Shown piece by piece: positions 1-6,803 of a stretch of 42,750 nt of DNA. The translations under genes were made by a program, and so were the position numbers. Source of the stretch: Caulobacter segnis (lineage in GTDB: Bacteria > Pseudomonadota > Alphaproteobacteria > Caulobacterales > Caulobacteraceae); assembly GCF_003243465.1 (NCBI RefSeq), contig NZ_QFQZ01000039.1, positions 1 to 42,750 on the forward strand. The letters run 5' to 3'. The notes under the pieces are model-generated. The model searched no databases. It saw only the letters and a program-made list of their open reading frames with translations, and had not been told where the DNA came from. The number at the start of each line of letters is the position of its first letter. The first letter of the stretch is position 1.

Positions 1-271
1 CGAGCAGATCGGTGATCGTGTCGCCGGCGGCCAGGGCGACGTCGATGGTGGACTGACCGCGTTGCAGCGAGTCCTTCACGGCGTTCAGCGACTGGGCGTT
101 GGCGGATTGGGTCTTGGACATCGCCCAGATCGCGCCGTTGTCCTTGGCGCTGGCGATCTTCTTGCCCGTGTTGATGCGCTGCTGGACGGACTGCAGCTCG
201 CTGTTGGTGCCATTCAGGTTTTGCAGGGCGATGAGAGCGCCTGCGTTCGTATTGATGCTATTCAGCGGCAT
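1..271 (-). CDS. fljK: flagellin, N-terminal part (cut by window edge)
   Basis: This is the first 90 codons of a flagellin, the filament subunit exported by the flagellar type III system. The ATG is at 271-269 and the gene runs off the window at base 1. The protein opens with MPLNSINTNAGALIALQNLN, the conserved D0/D1 start of flagellins, and continues with NTGKKIASAKDNGAIW and LQRGQSTIDVALAAGDT, which are almost identical to the complete flagellin at 546-1367. It has its own sigma-54 promoter (345-359) and a structured leader, so it need not be co-transcribed with its neighbour. The name fljK is inferred from gene order in the Caulobacter alpha-flagellin cluster; the paralogues are too alike to separate by eye, so the symbol is less certain than the function. 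Confidence 0.9.
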   Translation of the reverse strand, partial: MPLNSINTNAGALIALQNLNGTNSELQSVQQRINTGKKIASAKDNGAIWAMSKTQSANAQSLNAVKDSLQRGQSTIDVALAAGDTITDLL

Positions 272-301
272 ACGAATAGGGTCCTTTTCAAGGTCTCCGA
301 C

Positions 302-312
302 GCCATTTTGGC
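302..312 (-). promoter_or_regulatory. fljK leader hairpin 2 (AAAAT loop)
   Basis: Read on the minus strand, GCC-AAAAT-GGC forms a short hairpin about 30 nt before the fljK start codon. The second flagellin leader carries the matching ACC-AAAAC-GGT at 1377-1387. The stem differs by a compensating pair (G-C to A-T) while the A-rich loop is kept. This may be part of the mRNA element recognised by FlbT, which is known to act on flagellin 5' leaders in Caulobacter. Confidence 0.4.
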
Positions 313-318
313 TGCCGG

Positions 319-331
319 GAGCGTTTTGCTC
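319..331 (-). promoter_or_regulatory. fljK 5'-terminal leader hairpin (AAAAC loop)
   Basis: Read on the minus strand, GAGC-AAAAC-GCTC forms a hairpin at the predicted 5' end of the fljK message. It starts 14 nt after the last base of the sigma-54 -12 element. The equivalent place in the other flagellin leader (1411-1427) has GCGGGC-AAAAC-GCCCGC. The loop is identical and the stem changes are compensatory, which favours a conserved RNA structure over chance. Confidence 0.5.
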
Positions 332-344
332 GAAAAGGTGTGAA

Positions 345-359
345 GCAATTGCCGGGCCA
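345..359 (-). promoter_or_regulatory. sigma-54 promoter of fljK
   Basis: On the minus strand the sequence reads TGGCCC-GGCAA-TTGC. This matches the sigma-54 -24/-12 consensus with the correct 5-nt spacer. Transcription should start near 334, giving a leader of about 62 nt. Caulobacter flagellin genes are known to be late class genes read by sigma-54 with the activator FlbD. Confidence 0.85.
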
Positions 360-424
360 AAACTGCCGCCCGGCGCCGCCACATCAAGTTGCTGATTTTA
401 TTGAGTTATAGCTTCATTAACGAC

Positions 425-458
425 GAAGGCTCCCGGCAATTTCTGCCGAGAGCCTTTC
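425..458 (-). terminator. hairpin downstream of fljL (probable terminator)
   Basis: On the minus strand an inverted repeat of about 14 bp (GGCTCTCGGCA pairing with TGCCGGGAGCC, loop GAAAT, with outer pairs) follows the flagellin gene that ends at 546. It lies between that gene and the fljK promoter. The T-run after it is poor (TTCGTCGTT), so termination may be incomplete or the structure may mainly protect the message end. Confidence 0.6.
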
Positions 459-545
459 GCCATAGGTAATTATTGCCGGGCACATGTTGCGCACCGGAGG
501 AAAGAGGCGCCGGGCGGTTTTCGAGGCCGCCCGGCGTATCGGAGA

Positions 546-1367
546 TCACCCCTTGAACAGCGACAGGATCGTCTGCGGGCTCTGATTGGCGATCGAGAGA
601 GCCTGCACCCCGAGCTGCTGCTTGGTTTGCAGCGACTGAAGCTTGGCGCTTTCCTTCGCCAGGTCCGCGTCGACGAGGTTGCCCACGCCGGCGTCCAGGC
701 TGTCCTGCAGCTTGCCCACGAAGGTCAGGTGCGTATCCAGACCGACCGAGGACGTACCCAGGGAAGACAGTTTGTTCGTGGCCGTTTGCAACGCGTCGGT
801 GATCTTGGCGATCATGGTCTTGGCGTCGCTGGCGGTGCTGAAGGTCGCCGTCAACGACAGACCCAAACCCGCGAGACCGAGGGTCTGGGCGTTGACCGTG
901 AAGCTGCCGCCGTCCGCGTTGGCGAGGAAGACGAGCTTCGCAGTCTTGCCGTTGGCGAGGCTAATGCCGTTGAACGTCGCGTTGTCCGCAGCCTTTTGGA
1001 TCTGGTCGCGGAGCGACTCAAAGTCCGACTTGAGGGCCTTGAGCGAAGCGGTGTTCAGCGAAGTGTCGGAAGCGGCCAGGGCCTTTTCCTTCATCTTCAT
1101 GAGCAGATCGGTGACGGTGTCGCCTGCCGCGAGAGCAACATCAATCGTCGACTGGCCGCGCTGGAGCGAATCCTTCACGGCGTTCAGCGATTGAGAGCTC
1201 GCGCTCTGCATCTTAGCCATCGACCAGATCGCACCATTGTCCTTGGCGTTAGCGATCTTCTTGCCGGTGTTGATACGGCCCTGAGTGGTGGAGAGCTCCG
1301 TGTTAGTGGCGTTCAGGTTTTGGAGCGCCAGAAGCGCACCAGGATTGGTGTTGATAGAGTTCAGCAT
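546..1367 (-). CDS. fljL: flagellin, complete
   Basis: A 273-residue flagellin. The N-terminus (MLNSINTNPGALLALQNLN) and C-terminus (ending in QALSIANQSPQTILSLFKG) are the coiled D0/D1 ends that pack the filament core and carry the export signal. The middle is short, with no large exposed D2/D3 domain, as is usual for Caulobacter flagellins. Serines and threonines in the central segment (about residues 120-200) are candidate sites for the sugar added by the FlmG/FlmH pair encoded at 2549-4924; this is inferred. A sigma-54 promoter and a structured leader lie directly upstream, and a hairpin follows the stop. The ATG is preceded by GGTAGG. The symbol comes from locus order. Confidence 0.95.
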   Translation of the reverse strand: MLNSINTNPGALLALQNLNATNTELSTTQGRINTGKKIANAKDNGAIWSMAKMQSASSQSLNAVKDSLQRGQSTIDVALAAGDTVTDLLMKMKEKALAASDTSLNTASLKALKSDFESLRDQIQKAADNATFNGISLANGKTAKLVFLANADGGSFTVNAQTLGLAGLGLSLTATFSTASDAKTMIAKITDALQTATNKLSSLGTSSVGLDTHLTFVGKLQDSLDAGVGNLVDADLAKESAKLQSLQTKQQLGVQALSIANQSPQTILSLFKG

Positions 1368-1376
1368 TGGCTACCT

Positions 1377-1387
1377 ACCGTTTTGGT
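1377..1387 (-). promoter_or_regulatory. fljL leader hairpin 2, next to the ribosome binding site
   Basis: On the minus strand, ACC-AAAAC-GGT forms a small hairpin ending 10 nt before the ATG. Its 3' arm runs straight into the GGTAGG ribosome binding site, so folding or protein binding here could block translation. It matches the second hairpin of the fljK leader in loop and stem length. Confidence 0.4.
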
Positions 1388-1410
1388 CGGATTTCTCCGG
1401 CGTGCGCCGG

Positions 1411-1427
1411 GCGGGCGTTTTGCCCGC
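1411..1427 (-). promoter_or_regulatory. fljL 5'-terminal leader hairpin (AAAAC loop)
   Basis: On the minus strand, GCGGGC-AAAAC-GCCCGC is a perfect 6-bp stem with a 5-nt loop at the predicted message 5' end. Its core lies 13 nt from the -12 element, in register with the equivalent hairpin of the fljK leader. Confidence 0.5.
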
Positions 1428-1437
1428 GCGAACCATC

Positions 1438-1452
1438 GCAAACGGCGGGCCA
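1438..1452 (-). promoter_or_regulatory. sigma-54 promoter of fljL
   Basis: On the minus strand the sequence is TGGCCC-GCCGT-TTGC, a full sigma-54 -24/-12 element. The expected start of transcription is near 1427, about 60 nt before the flagellin ATG. Confidence 0.85.
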
Positions 1453-1520
1453 CCCGCAGCCAAGCTTCGGCGGGCACCTAAATGTTTGAAGTATAAGGAT
1501 TAAGTCGCCTGGCTGAGCGC

Positions 1521-1560
1521 AAAACGAAACCGCCCAGCGAATGCAGGATTCGCCGGGCGG
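1521..1560 (-). terminator. Rho-independent terminator of flbT-flaF
   Basis: On the minus strand CCGCCC and GCGAAT arms pair with their complements around a CCTGC loop (1530-1560), followed by TTTCGTTTT (1529-1521). It lies downstream of flaF and before the fljL promoter, so it separates the regulator pair from the flagellin gene. A second perfect 7-bp hairpin at 1583-1601, closer to the flaF stop, has no T-run behind it. Confidence 0.75.
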
Positions 1561-1614
1561 CAGGTTTTTCCGGATGAAGTAGGCAAGACGTTCAGTCTTG
1601 CGAAAAAGGCAGAA

Positions 1615-1977
1615 TCAGGCGGCGTCGGCGCGCCCGGCCAGGCCCTGCATGATGATGCGGTTGATCTCGATCAGGGGCTCGAAATCCTCCTCCTTGCGCA
1701 TCACGGCGCTGGAGTGGCGGCTGACCCAGAGGCTGAGCGAAATGATGCTGGCGCGAAGATCCATCGGCAGCTGATTGTCCGGCAAGGAGCAGTCCGTCGC
1801 CAAGGCCGACCAGACCTTGCGATTCCAATCCAGCGCGTCGATCCGCCTCGCGAAATCGTCCGCCGGGGCTTGTGACGCTTCCATCAGGGCGCGCGTCACC
1901 TGCCCGAACAGGCGGTACTCCATTTCACGGGGATTCTCAGCCCGCGTCGCCGCCTGCTGATACGCCCGAAGAGACAT
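1615..1977 (-). CDS. flaF: FlaF, flagellin synthesis/secretion regulator
   Basis: A 120-residue protein of the FlaF family, which works with FlbT to time flagellin production; FlaF promotes and FlbT restrains flagellin translation in Caulobacter. The start MSLRAYQQAA, then EYRLFGQVTRAL, NRKVWSALATDC and LPMDLRASIISLSLWV are family landmarks. The ATG at 1977 was chosen over one 27 bp upstream because it has GAGAGG in front and gives the usual family length. The gene overlaps the 3' end of flbT by 41 bp, which points to translational coupling. A strong terminator follows. Confidence 0.93.
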   Translation of the reverse strand: MSLRAYQQAATRAENPREMEYRLFGQVTRALMEASQAPADDFARRIDALDWNRKVWSALATDCSLPDNQLPMDLRASIISLSLWVSRHSSAVMRKEEDFEPLIEINRIIMQGLAGRADAA

Positions 1978-2362
1978 GCCCCAACCTCTCGTCTTCGTAT
2001 TCAATCAACTTTCGGCTCAGCATCAGAGCCTTGTAGTATTCACGCGCCATGACGTGTTTCGAGATGGCGATGCAGTCCTGAAGAACCCCGGGATTGCGAA
2101 CAACCCCCATGAATTCAGTCAGACGAGCGGCGAATTCATCATAGAATTTCTCCGCACCGCTCTCGTCCAGGTACATCATCATCACCGGGAAATAGATCCG
2201 ACGCGACGGCGTCGTCACTTGATCCGGTTGCATGATGTCCTTTTCGCGAAGGACGGAGGCCTTGTTCTGGAGAACCAGAACACCGCGCCGATCTCCGTTC
2301 TGGACCACGGCGCCGTTCAGCACAAACTTCTCGCCGGGCTTCAGCGACAGCTTCAAAGGCAC
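1937..2362 (-). CDS. flbT: FlbT, flagellin mRNA regulator
   Basis: A 141-residue FlbT protein. FlbT is known to bind the 5' leader of flagellin messenger RNA in Caulobacter and block its translation or destabilise it until the hook is complete. Family features include the opening PLKLSLKPGEKFVLNGAVVQNGDRRG, read here in two parts as a beta-rich N-terminal half, and the helical C-terminal half with YYKALMLSRKLIEYEDE. The start is a GTG with AAGGAG nine bases upstream. It is the first gene of a pair with flaF and is divergent from flmG across 186 bp. Its likely targets are the paired hairpins in the leaders of both flagellin genes in this window. Confidence 0.93.
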   Translation of the reverse strand: MPLKLSLKPGEKFVLNGAVVQNGDRRGVLVLQNKASVLREKDIMQPDQVTTPSRRIYFPVMMMYLDESGAEKFYDEFAARLTEFMGVVRNPGVLQDCIAISKHVMAREYYKALMLSRKLIEYEDERLGHVSSGVSAGGDAG

Positions 2363-2485
2363 CTAAGATCGCTCCTTCGTTAGCGCCGCCTCGCCCGATC
2401 CGCCGCGAACGACGGAACGAGGTAAAGGTAGGCGCGGACCGGTTAACGTGTTCTTGCCGCTATTCTTGCGGCGTGTAACGGCCAT

Positions 2486-2500
2486 TTAGGACTCAATTAA
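2486..2500 (+). promoter_or_regulatory. CtrA-like box with embedded GACTC methylation site
   Basis: TTAG-N7-TTAA differs at one position from the CtrA consensus TTAA-N7-TTAA. The spacer holds GACTC, a CcrM (GANTC) methylation site. It lies 49-63 bp before the flmG start and 124-138 bp before the flbT start, so it could serve either. Assignment is by pattern only. Confidence 0.45.
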
Positions 2501-2548
2501 GCATAACGCCTCAAAACATGGTTAACACCCTGGTCCGAGGTAAGCCGC

Positions 2549-4345
2549 ATGTCCCGAAAAAGCGCTCTGGAAGCGTCCGCCAGCGCCCTCGCGCAGCCAG
2601 ACGTGGTCGCGGCGCCTGTCCACGCAGGCCAGATCGCGGACGCGCTCGGCGATTCGGCCTCGACGGAGGCGATCGAGCGCCTCAAGCGCGCCACCCAGCA
2701 CGTCAAGAACGTCGAAAACGCCAAGCTGCTGTCGCGGGCGATCAACGCCGTCCACGCGCACGACTTCAAGCTGGCCCAGAAGCTGGCCCTGAAGCTGCTC
2801 AAGAAAGACGAGATGCTGGGCCTGGCCTGGCACATCCTGGGCATCGCCAGCGAAAAGCTCGGCGATTATGGGTCCTCGCTGCGTGCTTATGACGCGGCCC
2901 TGAAACTGCTCGCCGATCACGGCCCGGTGGCCGGCGATCTTGGCCGACTGGCGTTCCGCATGAACATGCCCGAGTTCGCCGTCGGCTTCTTCGCGCACTT
3001 CCGGCTGGCCCAGCCCGACAATATCGAGGCGTCGAACAACCTGGCCTGCGCCCTTCGCGAGCTGAACCGCGAATCCGAGGCGATCGACGTGCTGAAGACG
3101 GCGATCGCCGACCACCCGGAATCGCCGGCGCTGTGGAACACGCTCGGAACGGTCGTCTGCAACAGGGGCGACGCCGAGGGCTCGATCGTCTTCTTCGACG
3201 AGGCCCTGCGCCTCGAGCCCGCCTACAGCAAGGCCTGGCACAACCGCGCCTTCGCCCGCTCCGACATGGGCGACATCGAGGGCGCGCTTTCGGACATCGA
3301 TCAGGCGCTGAAGCGCCCCGACACCGCCGCCGACGAGGCGATCATGCGCTTCGCCCGGTCGACGATGTCGCTGTCCCTCGGGCGACTGGCCGAGGGCTGG
3401 AAGGAATACGACGCCCGCTTCTCGTCGGACCTCACCGAGGCGCCCAACTTCAACATCCCCGGCAAGCCCTGGACCGGCGAGGACCTCAAGGGCAAGTCGC
3501 TGATGATCTGCACCGAGCAGGGCCTGGGCGACGAGGTGATGTTCGCCAACATGCTGCCCGACATCCTGGAGCTGCTCGGCCCGGACGGCTCCCTGACCCT
3601 GGCCGTCGAGCGGCGGCTGATCCCGCTGTTCCAGAGGTCGTTCCCCAACGTCGAGGTGACCGTTCACCGGACCGTCAAGTACGAGGGGCGCGTCTATCGC
3701 GCCGCACCGGAGATCGAGGACTGGAGCCGCTTCGACTACTGGTCGCCGCTGGGCGCTTTCCTGCGCCAGCTTCGCGGCTCGATCGACGCCTTCCCTAAGA
3801 CCGCCGGCTATCTCAAGGCCGACCCCGCCCGCGTGGCCCACTGGAAGTCGGAGCTGGCGAAGCTCGGCGACGCCCCCAAGGTGGGCCTGCTTTGGAAGAG
3901 CCTGAAGCTCGACGCGGAACGCGCCCGGCAGTTTTCGCCGTTCGGCGCCTGGCGGCCGGTGCTGGAGACTCCCGGCGTCAGCTTCGTGAACCTGCAATAC
4001 GGGGACTGCGAGGCCGAGATCGCCTACGCCAAGTCCGAGTTCGGCGTCGACATCTGGCAACCGCCGGGCATCGACCTGAAGCAGGATCTCGACGACGTCA
4101 CCGCGCTGTGCGCTTCGGTCGACCTGATCATCGGCTTCTCAAATGCGACCACCAACCTGGCCGGCGCCGCCGGCGCGCCGATCTGGATGCTGACCGCGCC
4201 GGCGGCCTGGACGCTGCTCGGAAGCGATCATTATCCCTGGTATCCCCAGGCGCGGATCTTCTCTCCGAACAGCCTGGCCAACTGGAACCCCGCGATGGAC
4301 GCGGTGGCCCAGGCCCTGCGCGAAATGGCCGCGCGCCAAGGCTGA
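2549..4345 (+). CDS. flmG: FlmG, TPR-glycosyltransferase for flagellin
   Basis: A 598-residue protein needed to attach sugar (pseudaminic acid in Caulobacter) to flagellin in the cytoplasm before export. The N-terminal half (about residues 60-280) is a run of tetratricopeptide repeats, for example AWHILGIASEKLGDYGSSLR near residue 93 and NTLGTVVCNRGDAEGSIVFF near 197; TPRs are the flagellin-binding part in the known protein. The C-terminal half (about 310-595) has the glycosyltransferase fold, with EQGLGDEVMFANMLPDILE near 322 and DLIIGFSNATTNLAGA near 524, where the nucleotide sugar is expected to bind. The ATG is preceded by GAGG at a spacing of 8. flmH follows 12 bp downstream, so they form one operon. 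Older literature calls this gene flbA. Confidence 0.9.
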   Translation: MSRKSALEASASALAQPDVVAAPVHAGQIADALGDSASTEAIERLKRATQHVKNVENAKLLSRAINAVHAHDFKLAQKLALKLLKKDEMLGLAWHILGIASEKLGDYGSSLRAYDAALKLLADHGPVAGDLGRLAFRMNMPEFAVGFFAHFRLAQPDNIEASNNLACALRELNRESEAIDVLKTAIADHPESPALWNTLGTVVCNRGDAEGSIVFFDEALRLEPAYSKAWHNRAFARSDMGDIEGALSDIDQALKRPDTAADEAIMRFARSTMSLSLGRLAEGWKEYDARFSSDLTEAPNFNIPGKPWTGEDLKGKSLMICTEQGLGDEVMFANMLPDILELLGPDGSLTLAVERRLIPLFQRSFPNVEVTVHRTVKYEGRVYRAAPEIEDWSRFDYWSPLGAFLRQLRGSIDAFPKTAGYLKADPARVAHWKSELAKLGDAPKVGLLWKSLKLDAERARQFSPFGAWRPVLETPGVSFVNLQYGDCEAEIAYAKSEFGVDIWQPPGIDLKQDLDDVTALCASVDLIIGFSNATTNLAGAAGAPIWMLTAPAAWTLLGSDHYPWYPQARIFSPNSLANWNPAMDAVAQALREMAARQG

Positions 4346-4357
4346 GGAGCGTCACTC

Positions 4358-4924
4358 GTGAGCACCACCGTTCGCATGCGCGACGTCGGGGAAGAGGACC
4401 GGGACCGGCTGCTGGCCTGGCGCAACAGCCCTGAGGTGTCCGCCTATATGTACTCGGACCACCCGATCGCGCGCGATGAGCACGACCGATGGTTCGACGC
4501 GATACCGACGCGCCGCGATCGCCGGTACTGGATCATCGAGGTGAACGGCGAGCCCGTCGGCCTCGCCAATCTGGCGGACATCGACCCGACCCACCGCCGT
4601 TGCGCCTGGGCCTATTACCTGGCCAGCCCCAGCGTGCGCGGGCTGGGCGTGGGCTCCTATGTCGAGTTCTGGGTCATAGAGCAGGTCTTCCGGACCATGG
4701 GCTTCAACAAGCTGTGGTGCGAGGTGCTGCTGTCCAACGAGGCGGTTTGGAAGCTGCACGAGACCTACGGCTTCCAGCGCGAGGCGCTTTTCCGCGACCA
4801 CGTGATCAAGAACGGCCAGCCGGTGGACGTCGTCGGCCTGGGACTTCTCGCCCGCGACTGGGCTGACCAGCGGGCGGCCATGATCGCCAGGCTCCGTGGC
4901 AAGGGCTATACGCTGGACGGCTGA
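4358..4924 (+). CDS. flmH: FlmH, GNAT acetyltransferase for flagellin sugar synthesis
   Basis: A 188-residue GNAT-fold N-acetyltransferase. It resembles PseH, which acetylates an amino-sugar nucleotide in pseudaminic acid synthesis. The acetyl-CoA loop is VRGLGVGSY near residue 94, followed by the helix EFWVIEQVF and the strand-turn NEAVWKLHETYGFQREA typical of the family end. The N-terminus holds the usual RDVGEEDRDRLLAWRNSPEV. The start is a GTG with GAGGAG upstream; the gene lies 12 bp after flmG. The other pseudaminic acid genes are not in the window. Confidence 0.88.
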   Translation: MSTTVRMRDVGEEDRDRLLAWRNSPEVSAYMYSDHPIARDEHDRWFDAIPTRRDRRYWIIEVNGEPVGLANLADIDPTHRRCAWAYYLASPSVRGLGVGSYVEFWVIEQVFRTMGFNKLWCEVLLSNEAVWKLHETYGFQREALFRDHVIKNGQPVDVVGLGLLARDWADQRAAMIARLRGKGYTLDG

Positions 4925-4967
4925 GGCCGCGCACGCCGCCCCTTGCCAAGCGCGCGAGCGCCGGTAG

Positions 4968-4999
4968 TTTGAACGGCTCGATTTGAACAACTGTTCGAA
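4968..4999. repeat. TTTGAAC repeats upstream of the MoxR ATPase
   Basis: TTTGAAC occurs at 4968-4974 and 4982-4988 (14-bp period), and an inverted GTTCGAA at 4993-4999 creates the palindrome GAACA-AC-TGTTC. The set ends 27 bp before the ATPase start, a good place for an operator. The regulator is unknown. Confidence 0.35.
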
Positions 5000-5025
5000 C
5001 CGGAGCGGATCCGGCGGAGATGGGC

Positions 5026-5895
5026 ATGAGCCAGCGCTTTGAAGGCACTTCCGACTACGTGGCCACCGAGGACCTGAAGGTCGCGGTCAACGCCGCGGTG
5101 GCCCTTGAACGTCCCCTGCTGATCAAGGGCGAACCCGGCACCGGCAAGACCGTCCTGGCCTACGAAGTCGCCAAGGCCATGGGCGCGCCGCTGATCACCT
5201 GGCACATCAAGTCGACGACCAAGGCTCAGCAGGGCCTCTACGAATACGACGCGGTCACCCGCCTGCGCGACAGCCAGCTGGGCGACGAGCGGGTCAAGGA
5301 CGTCAAGAACTACATCAAGAAGGGCAAGCTCTGGGAGGCCTTCGAGAGCGAGGCGCGCCCCGTGCTGCTGATCGACGAGATCGACAAGGCCGACATCGAA
5401 TTCCCGAACGACCTCCTGCAGGAGCTCGATCGCATGGAGTTCTTCGTCTACGAGACCGGCGAGACGATCAAGGCCAAGGTCCGGCCGGTGATGATCATCA
5501 CCTCGAACAACGAAAAGGAGCTGCCGGACGCCTTCCTGCGCCGCTGCTTCTTCCACTATATCCGCTTCCCCGAGGAAGAGACGATGCAGGCCATCGTCGA
5601 CGTCCACTTCCCGGGCATCAAGCAGAAGCTGGTCGCCGAGGCTCTGCGGATCTTCTACGACATGCGCAAGGTGCCGGGCTTGAAGAAGAAGCCCTCGACC
5701 TCGGAGCTTCTAGACTGGCTGAAGCTCTTGCTGGTCGAGGACATCGACGAGCAAGTCCTGCGCGAAAAGGACCCGACCAAGCTGATCCCGCCGCTGCACG
5801 GCGCCCTGCTGAAGAACGAGCAGGACGTGCACCTGTTCGAGCGTCTGGCCTTCCTGGCGCGTCGCGAGGGATCGGGCGCCCGGCCGGGCCAGTAG
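5026..5895 (+). CDS. MoxR-family AAA+ ATPase
   Basis: A 289-residue AAA+ ATPase of the MoxR group, which act as chaperone-like activators and often pair with a von Willebrand A (VWA) domain protein. Walker A GEPGTGKT is at about residues 35-42, Walker B VLLIDEIDKAD near 115-125, and a sensor region TSNNEKELPDAFLRRCFF follows. The lid domain has the LKKKPSTSELLDWLKLL signature. The ATG at 5026 was chosen over the one at 5020 because GGAG (5016-5019) is then at a proper 6-nt spacing. No VWA gene is adjacent; the next gene is a lipoprotein, so the partner must be elsewhere or absent. Confidence 0.88.
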   Translation: MSQRFEGTSDYVATEDLKVAVNAAVALERPLLIKGEPGTGKTVLAYEVAKAMGAPLITWHIKSTTKAQQGLYEYDAVTRLRDSQLGDERVKDVKNYIKKGKLWEAFESEARPVLLIDEIDKADIEFPNDLLQELDRMEFFVYETGETIKAKVRPVMIITSNNEKELPDAFLRRCFFHYIRFPEEETMQAIVDVHFPGIKQKLVAEALRIFYDMRKVPGLKKKPSTSELLDWLKLLLVEDIDEQVLREKDPTKLIPPLHGALLKNEQDVHLFERLAFLARREGSGARPGQ

Positions 5896-5999
5896 TCGCC
5901 CCTCGCCTGCGTCCCCGCCGGGTTACTCGGATTTCACTGGACGCGCGGCGGGCGGACGACCACCTTCCGCGCCACGAGGGAAAGGCCCCGGGGGTAACT

Positions 6000-6797
6000 A
6001 TGCGTCATTCGAAATGGCTCGCGGCCACGCTGATGATCGGCGCGGGGGCCGCGCTTCTGTCCGCCTGTCATCGCGCCGAGGAGCCGCCGCGCGAGCACCG
6101 CTTGGGCTTGCACGAACCGCTGCGTGTCATCGATCGCCTGGACTGCCCCGAGCACCAGGGCGCGCTTCGCCGCGTTTCGGTCGCCAATGACGGCCAGTCC
6201 TGCGTCTATGAGTCCGCCACCGCCTCGGTGGATCTGCGTCTGGTGCGCCTGAATGGCGGCGACGCCGAGGCCGCGCTGGCGCCGATTGAGACCGAGCTGC
6301 GGGGCGTCATGCCCCCGCCTCCCCCGACGCCCAAGCCACCGCACCAGATGAAGGGCGACAAGAACCACGCCAGCAGCATTCATCTGCCAGGCCTCTCGAT
6401 CGACACCAATGGCGAGGCCGCCGATATTCGGATTGGCCACCTGACCATCAACAGCGACGGCGGCGCGGCCGAGGTGAAGGTCAACAAGAACGTCAGCGTC
6501 AAGAGCGACGACAGCAAGGGCGAGGTCAACGTCAATGACGATGGCGACGTCTCGATCCGGGCCAACGACAACGGCGCGGAGATCCGCGCCCGCAAGGCCG
6601 GCGACGCGGTGCGATCCACCCTGATCCTCGCCAACGACAAGGCCCCGAAGGGCTTCCGCCTGGCGGGCTATGAAGCGCGCGGCCCCAAGGGCGGGCCGCT
6701 GGCCGTCGCCGTCGTCAAGGCCAAGACCCGCGACACCGACGACCACGACCTGTTCAAGGACATGAAGGCCCTCGTCCGCCACAACGTGGGCGGTTGA
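6000..6797 (+). CDS. conserved lipoprotein, function unknown
   Basis: A 265-residue protein with a signal peptide ending in the lipobox LSAC (Cys23), so it is expected to be lipid-anchored in the envelope. After a proline-rich linker (PPPPPTPKPP near residue 106-115), residues 125-205 alternate hydrophobic and polar positions with many Asn, Asp and Gly (for example IRIGHLTINSDGGAAEVKVN), which looks like a beta-helix or stacked beta-strand segment. I do not recognise the family. It stands alone on the plus strand and is convergent with the next gene, 6 bp away. Confidence 0.75.
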   Translation: MRHSKWLAATLMIGAGAALLSACHRAEEPPREHRLGLHEPLRVIDRLDCPEHQGALRRVSVANDGQSCVYESATASVDLRLVRLNGGDAEAALAPIETELRGVMPPPPPTPKPPHQMKGDKNHASSIHLPGLSIDTNGEAADIRIGHLTINSDGGAAEVKVNKNVSVKSDDSKGEVNVNDDGDVSIRANDNGAEIRARKAGDAVRSTLILANDKAPKGFRLAGYEARGPKGGPLAVAVVKAKTRDTDDHDLFKDMKALVRHNVGG

Positions 6798-6803
6798 GAC
6801 CCG

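Noticed and set aside
1583..1601. Perfect 7-bp hairpin after flaF as the terminator
   Set aside because: The T-run lies on the wrong side for the minus strand; the hairpin at 1530-1560 with TTTCGTTTT behind it is the better candidate.
2363..2548. sigma-54 promoter for flmG or flbT
   Set aside because: No TGGC-N7-TTGC-type pair with correct spacing was found on either strand of the gap.
2522..4060. 512-codon minus-strand open frame
   Set aside because: It is the antisense of flmG, with no domain and a composition typical of shadow frames.
4985..4996. GAAC-N4-GTTC palindrome as an SOS box
   Set aside because: That form is the Gram-positive LexA box; alphaproteobacterial LexA uses GTTC-N7-GTTC, which is not present here.
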